Source: Anaerolineales bacterium
GTDB lineage: Bacteria > Chloroflexota > Anaerolineae > Anaerolineales > UBA4823
Length of the DNA: 8,866 bases
Assembly (NCBI GenBank): GCA_028687395.1
Contig: JAQUAE010000055.1
Span: 1-8,866 of the forward strand
Direction of reading: 5' to 3'
Every line of letters starts with the position of its first letter. Within the stretch, counting starts at the first letter, position 1. The notes below the pieces were generated by a model. It was not told the DNA's origin, made no database searches, and saw nothing but the letters and a program-made list of their open reading frames with translations. The position numbers and the translations under genes are program-made. This document shows positions 5,945-8,866 of the stretch, piece by piece.

Positions 5945-6658
5945 ATGATCGATGACTCCTCCTACGAAGCCAGGTGCGCAGCGAGGGCCAGGCGCGCTCT
6001 AAGGGCCGTGCGCCATTTTGGCGACCTGCCGGAGGAAGCGCAGGTGGCCGTCGCCAGCGCGGCTGCGCTGCGCCGCTACGCTCCCGAGCAGGTGATCTAT
6101 CTGGAAGGCGAACCCCCAGAGGCGTTGTACATCCTCGAGTCGGGATGGGTGAAAGCCACGCGCATGTCTCCGGAAGGGCGTGAACAAGCCATGCTCTTCC
6201 TGCAGCCGGGCGAGGTCTTCGGCGATATCGCCGTGTTCACCGACGTGCCTTACCCCGGAACGGTGGTGGCTCTCGAACCGGTGGAAGCCTGGGCGATTCC
6301 GCGCCTAAAGGCCTTGCACCTGGTGGAGACGCACCCTCAGCTAGCCATGGCGGTCATTCGCCGCCTGGGCGAGCGCGTGCTGCACTACGTCGAGCTGGTG
6401 GAAGACCTTTCCCTGCGCAACGTGGAGGCGCGTCTGGCGAATACCCTGCTTAAGCACATGCAGGAGGTCAACGGGCGCCTGGTCGTCCCTCGCCGCTCGT
6501 GGACGACCTTCGACGAGATGGCTGTGCGCCTGGGCACGGTGCGCGACGTGCTCAGCCGGGCGCTGCACACCCTGGAGGAGGAGGGATACCTGCGCGTCGA
6601 GCGCCAGGCCATCCTGATCCTGGATATCGAAGGATTGGCAAGGCGCGGCAACCCCTGA
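5945..6658 (+). CDS. Crp/Fnr-family transcription regulator
   Basis: The protein has 237 residues, normal for the family. Residues about 20-130 form the cyclic-nucleotide-binding-like beta roll ('GEPPEALYILESGWVK' 55-70, 'LQPGEVFGDIAVFTD' 86-100). A long dimer helix follows (131-170). A winged helix ends the protein, with the helix-turn-helix near 188-213 ('TFDEMAVRLGTVRDVLSRAL'). At the place of Arg82 in E. coli CRP the sequence is 'YPGTV' (103-107), so the phosphate-anchoring arginine is missing and cAMP binding is unlikely. There is one cysteine (Cys11), so no Fnr-type iron-sulfur cluster. The recognition helix has Arg200, Asp201, Ser204 and Arg205, a layout that suits TGA-containing half sites. 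The ATG is the first after an in-frame stop at 5936-5938, but no good Shine-Dalgarno is seen. The effector is unknown; BON and membrane-protein genes lie downstream. Confidence 0.9.
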   Translation: MIDDSSYEARCAARARRALRAVRHFGDLPEEAQVAVASAAALRRYAPEQVIYLEGEPPEALYILESGWVKATRMSPEGREQAMLFLQPGEVFGDIAVFTDVPYPGTVVALEPVEAWAIPRLKALHLVETHPQLAMAVIRRLGERVLHYVELVEDLSLRNVEARLANTLLKHMQEVNGRLVVPRRSWTTFDEMAVRLGTVRDVLSRALHTLEEEGYLRVERQAILILDIEGLARRGNP

Positions 6659-6663
6659 GAGGC

Positions 6664-6677
6664 ACGACTCAAGTCGT
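6664..6677. promoter_or_regulatory. 14-bp palindrome, possible operator
   Basis: ACGACT-CA-AGTCGT is a perfect inverted repeat with a two-base spacer. It starts six bases after the regulator stop and abuts the candidate -35 of the next promoter. The position suits an operator or an activator site. No T tract follows it. Confidence 0.4.
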
Positions 6678-6705
6678 ATACAAGGCGCCGCCCGGTCACT
6701 ATACT
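6677..6705 (+). promoter_or_regulatory. Probable promoter of the BON/membrane-protein unit
   Basis: TATACA (6677-6682, four of six -35 matches) and TATACT (6700-6705, five of six -10 matches) are 17 bp apart. The start would be near 6712, 30 nt before the BON ATG. The -10 lies in the loop of the hairpin at 6689-6721, so RNA started here could not form that hairpin. Confidence 0.4.
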
Positions 6706-6727
6706 GAGCATTAACCGGGTGATTTTT
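6689..6727 (+). terminator. Terminator-like hairpin after the Crp/Fnr gene
   Basis: CGCCCGGT (6689-6696) pairs with ACCGGGTG (6714-6721), 8 bp with one G-T wobble and a 17-nt loop. ATTTTT follows directly. It would stop read-through from the regulator gene while leaving RNA from the internal promoter unaffected. The loop is long, so efficiency is uncertain. Confidence 0.5.
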
Positions 6728-6732
6728 ATCAA
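6719..6732. promoter_or_regulatory. Fnr/Crp-type binding site upstream of BON gene
   Basis: GTGAT-TTTT-ATCAA matches nine of ten specified bases of the Fnr-type consensus TTGAT-N4-ATCAA, with perfect TGAT/ATCA half sites. It lies 61 bp after a Crp/Fnr-family gene. It sits downstream of the likely start near 6712 and touches the AAGGA ribosome-binding site (6731-6735). At that position it would fit repression rather than activation. Confidence 0.5.
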
Positions 6733-6741
6733 GGATACCTT

Positions 6742-7038
6742 ATGTCGCAGATAGACACGACTCAAGCCATGGATCACCAATTGCGCCAGGCAGTGTTGGA
6801 TGCCCTGGCCGAGGACCCGCTCACGGCGCGGTTGGCCTTGCGGGTGGGCGCCCTCAACGCCATCGTCCACCTGGCGGGCGAGGTTCCAAACCTCGACCTG
6901 AGGGAGCGGGCGGAGCAAGTGGCGGCGGCTGTCCCTGGCGTGCGCGGCGTGGTCAATCGCGTCGAAGCGCCCGGCGCGCCGAGCCCATCGCGCACCATTC
7001 ACCTGGACTTATTTTCCCCATCTGATAAAGGAGAGTAA
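6742..7038 (+). CDS. BON-domain protein
   Basis: This 98-residue protein is essentially one BON domain. A helix with 'LRQAVLDALAEDP' (14-26) leads into 'LRVGALNAIVHLAGEV' (33-48), the strand pattern with the conserved glycine. Then come 'RERAEQVAAAVPGVRGVVNRV' parts (55-74). BON domains are thought to bind membranes or ligands in stress and envelope proteins, often as exported or multi-domain proteins. Here there is no signal peptide or lipobox, so the protein is probably cytoplasmic or held at the membrane by partners. AAGGA (6731-6735), six bases before the ATG, supports the start. The stop is two bases before the next ATG, so it is very likely translated together with the 8-helix membrane protein that follows. 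The exact function is unknown. Confidence 0.82.
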   Translation: MSQIDTTQAMDHQLRQAVLDALAEDPLTARLALRVGALNAIVHLAGEVPNLDLRERAEQVAAAVPGVRGVVNRVEAPGAPSPSRTIHLDLFSPSDKGE

Positions 7039-7040
7039 AT

Positions 7041-7892
7041 ATGAAAGACAACTACAGACTCGGTGTCCTCCTGTCCATCGTCGGGGTGCTGGTCGGGTTA
7101 GCGGCGTTCGTCCTGTTCATCCAGATCTACAACCCGATGATTCAGATCGAGCTTGACGCAGGCCGCCCCGATGAAGCCCTCGTGGTACGTTACGTCTTCC
7201 CGCTGCTGGGCTACTTGGCGACGTCCGCCGGCGTGTTGTGGGCGGTGGCGCTGTACGGGTTTCTACTCAAGGAAAGCTGGGCCTGGCTGTTGGGCGTCAT
7301 TGCCAGCACGATCCACCTGCTGGCAGGGTTCTTTCCCATGATTCCCGCCATGAGCCGCGGCGCGCCGCCCATGATGGGCGTGGTTTTCTTCCCCAGCCTG
7401 GCGTTGTGGATCGGCCTGCTCTTCGTCAGGCGAGCGCCGTGGAAGATCGCCGCTCTGGCTTTTGCCGCCGGGCTGGCTTACGTGCTCTCGTTCATGGATG
7501 GCGTGGCCACCATCGACAAGATACAGCTCAGCGTCGGACAATCCTTGCTCAACGGCATGTACGTTATGGTGCAGGAAGTGAACTGGTGGGCGACCATCGC
7601 CTGGGCCGTGTTCATCTTCGCCTTGTTGGGTCGCAAGACCTGGGCGCAGCCGGTAGGCCTGTTTGCGGGGCTCATGGCGGCGCTGGGCGGTTACCCGCTG
7701 GCAGTGGTCAACACGCTGGAGGTGGGCCGTTTTTCGATGTTCCTGCCCTCGCCTGTGTTGAGCACCTTGCTGGTGGTGGTCCTGACCTTGCCCGGCACCC
7801 GCAAGCTTCTTGGAGATTGGGTCGCGGGCAAGGCGGGAGAGACGCGGCCGAAGTCCGCTGCCCTCCCCCAGGCAGCGGGCGCAACCGATTAA
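7041..7892 (+). CDS. Polytopic membrane protein, unknown function (8 helices)
   Basis: The protein has 283 residues with about eight hydrophobic segments: near 8-29, 50-74, 80-100, 112-129, 134-152, 181-197, 202-225 and 235-252. The short C-terminal tail is polar (TRPKS, then an Ala-rich end). I recognise no family signature or catalytic motif. Charged or polar positions in or near the membrane include His92 ('STIHLLAGFFP') and Asp153 ('SFMDGVAT'). AAAGGAG, seven bases before the ATG, gives a strong start, and only two bases separate it from the BON stop, so the pair is co-translated. A strong intrinsic terminator follows at 7901. The next gene encodes a protein of similar size and helix count, with the same 'ESWA' turn after an early helix. 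It could be a sensor, transporter or respiration-linked subunit, but none of these is supported directly. Confidence 0.8.
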   Translation: MKDNYRLGVLLSIVGVLVGLAAFVLFIQIYNPMIQIELDAGRPDEALVVRYVFPLLGYLATSAGVLWAVALYGFLLKESWAWLLGVIASTIHLLAGFFPMIPAMSRGAPPMMGVVFFPSLALWIGLLFVRRAPWKIAALAFAAGLAYVLSFMDGVATIDKIQLSVGQSLLNGMYVMVQEVNWWATIAWAVFIFALLGRKTWAQPVGLFAGLMAALGGYPLAVVNTLEVGRFSMFLPSPVLSTLLVVVLTLPGTRKLLGDWVAGKAGETRPKSAALPQAAGATD

Positions 7893-7900
7893 GCAGTCAG

Positions 7901-7932
7901 GGAGTCACGCAGGCAGGTGTGGCTCCTTTTTT
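7901..7932 (+). terminator. Intrinsic terminator after the BON/membrane-protein unit
   Basis: GGAGTCAC (7901-7908) pairs with GTGGCTCC (7919-7926), 8 bp with one T-G wobble and a 10-nt loop, followed by six T (7927-7932). This is a textbook rho-independent terminator nine bases after the stop codon. Confidence 0.82.
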
Positions 7933-7983
7933 CCGCAGCGCGCCCATCCCCGATCGCGCGATGCGAAGATGGGCGCGCTGCGG
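7933..7983. repeat. Perfect 16-bp inverted repeat
   Basis: CCGCAGCGCGCCCATC (7933-7948) and GATGGGCGCGCTGCGG (7968-7983) are perfect inverted copies around a 19-nt loop that holds ATCGCGCGAT, itself a palindrome. No T tract follows on either strand. The left arm starts directly after the T tract of the terminator. The right arm continues as AGCC (7984-7987), so GGAGCC (7982-7987) could also pair with GGCTCC (7921-7926) in the terminator. It may be a REP-like repeat or an RNA-stability element. Confidence 0.75.
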
Positions 7984-8010
7984 AGCCAATCTAATTCATG
8001 GAGGAGAATC

Positions 8011-8866
8011 ATGACATCACTCACACTTTCTCAACGCGATCGTACTATCCTGGCAATTGTGGTCGGGATCGCCGGCTTGCTGTGCATTGCCCTGTTGCCA
8101 TTTGTGGTGGTACGGGCGATGGACGCCGTGCTCAAAGGGGCGGCGATCAAGATACCCGCCAGCGGCAACCCGCTGATTGCCACCGCACCGCGCATCGTGT
8201 TGGCATTCTTCCCGGTGTGGGGCGGGTTGAGCGTGGCGGCAGGCGCGGCCTTGCTGCTCGTCTCCCGAGCGATCCAGCGCGGCGAGAGCTGGGCGCGGCC
8301 GGCGGCGATTGGTCTGCTGGCCGTCCCCTCCATCACCGGGGCGTATTTCTCCGGCCCGGTGATGTTCTTCGGCAAGAACGCCGCGCCGCTTTTCGTGCTC
8401 ATCGCCCTGATCGGGCTGGTTCCCTACTTCGTCGTCTTGCTGTGGGGCAAGGCGCCAGCCGGAGAGAAGCTGGGCGCCTTCTTCCTGTTCCTCATGTTGG
8501 GCGTCAGCGCGGCGTGGAGCTTCTCGAACGGTGGCTCCTCCTTGCGCATGTTCTGGGCGCGGCCTGAGCCCTACATGCTGGACAGTGGTAATTATGGCTT
8601 TCTGATGGGCATACCGGTGGTGTGGATCGGGGTGATAGCCACCGTCATCTCTATCCCCTTGTTGGCAGCCCATACCCGCCAGGGGTGGCGGTTGGCCATG
8701 GTAGGCATAGCCAACATCCTGATCGGCAATTCCATCCTGTTCGTCACCCACCTGAAGACTAAGGAATTCTTGATCGGTATGATCATGGGTGTGGTCACCC
8801 TGATTTTGCTTTCCATTCCTGCCATCGGCGGGCGCCTGGGCAAGGTGGAGGAGGCTGCGCAGGGGG
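8011..8866 (+). CDS. Polytopic membrane protein, 3' end cut by window edge
   Basis: The frame is open from ATG 8011 to the right edge, 285 codons with no stop. GGAGGAG at 8000-8006, four to six bases before the ATG, supports this start. About eight hydrophobic segments appear near residues 12-34, 62-86, 97-115, 124-145, 155-172, 197-220, 226-247 and 252-272. The last visible residues are polar (GRLGKVEEAAQG), which suggests that the true end is close to the edge. The sequence 'RGESWARPAA' (90-99) after the second helix recalls 'KESWAWLLG' in the preceding membrane protein. I recognise no known family. The gene has no clear promoter of its own. Because a terminator and a large inverted repeat precede it, its expression may depend on read-through or an unrecognised promoter. 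Confidence 0.8.
   Translation, partial: MTSLTLSQRDRTILAIVVGIAGLLCIALLPFVVVRAMDAVLKGAAIKIPASGNPLIATAPRIVLAFFPVWGGLSVAAGAALLLVSRAIQRGESWARPAAIGLLAVPSITGAYFSGPVMFFGKNAAPLFVLIALIGLVPYFVVLLWGKAPAGEKLGAFFLFLMLGVSAAWSFSNGGSSLRMFWARPEPYMLDSGNYGFLMGIPVVWIGVIATVISIPLLAAHTRQGWRLAMVGIANILIGNSILFVTHLKTKEFLIGMIMGVVTLILLSIPAIGGRLGKVEEAAQG

Larger units (their letters stand above)
6663..6766. repeat. Direct repeat CACGACTCAAG, two copies
   Basis: The 11-base word CACGACTCAAG occurs at 6663-6673, inside the palindrome, and again at 6756-6766, in codons 5-9 of the BON gene, 93 bp apart on the same strand. Only the first copy is palindromic. The two copies bracket the promoter and leader of the BON gene. Confidence 0.45.

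Noticed and set aside
7238..8014. 258-codon plus-strand frame overlapping the membrane-protein gene
   Set aside because: It is a shifted frame of the 8-helix protein, lacks hydrophobic segments and runs through the terminator and inverted repeat.
7998..8567. Frame starting at ATG 7998
   Set aside because: The start overlaps the ribosome-binding site of the 8011 gene and the product is an Arg-rich shadow. The 8011 frame gives regular membrane helices to the window edge.
1..8866. CRISPR array, transposase, toxin-antitoxin or defence genes
   Set aside because: No regularly spaced repeats and no matching protein signatures were seen on either strand.

Overview
The window is an 8.9-kb stretch of GC-rich bacterial chromosome. 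Its genes are housekeeping or lightly accessory and mostly sit alone or in small groups with short gaps. Nothing in it names the organism. The GC-rich coding style, the tRNA-Leu with an encoded CCA end, the SSB without the usual C-terminal tip and the gene mix would fit a Chloroflexota (Anaerolineae-like) genome, but that is only a guess. I see no insertion sequence, CRISPR array, prophage or known defence system.

Left part (1-2979). The 3' two-thirds of a major facilitator transporter enters from the left edge. An OsmC-family thiol protein follows. A Tat-exported DUF362 protein is convergent with it on the minus strand. Just upstream of the DUF362 gene lies a previously hidden pseudogene: the last ~70 codons of a GlgC-type glucose-1-phosphate adenylyltransferase, truncated at its 5' side and broken by a one-base frameshift. 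Next to the remnant is a minus-strand tRNA-Leu(CAA) with its own sigma-70-type promoter and a U-rich terminator.

Middle part (3000-5880). A large M3-family zinc oligopeptidase is divergent from the tRNA, and the two promoter regions overlap. A strong intrinsic terminator separates it from a convergent single-stranded DNA-binding protein. The ssb gene shares a 213-bp divergent promoter region with a small antibiotic-biosynthesis-monooxygenase-type (ABM) protein.

Right part (5881-8866). All genes point right: a Crp/Fnr-family regulator, a BON-domain protein, an 8-helix membrane protein and a second, partial 8-helix membrane protein. The 83 bp between the regulator and the BON gene are densely packed. 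They hold a 14-bp palindrome, a probable promoter, a terminator-like hairpin and a near-consensus Fnr-type site (GTGAT-N4-ATCAA), which suggests that the regulator controls its downstream neighbours. Between the two membrane-protein genes is a good intrinsic terminator, followed directly by a perfect 16-bp inverted repeat that can pair with the terminator's 3' arm.

The most useful observations are the glgC remnant, the Crp/Fnr-BON-membrane module with its Fnr-like operator, and the terminator/inverted-repeat composite. None amounts to proof of a new system.
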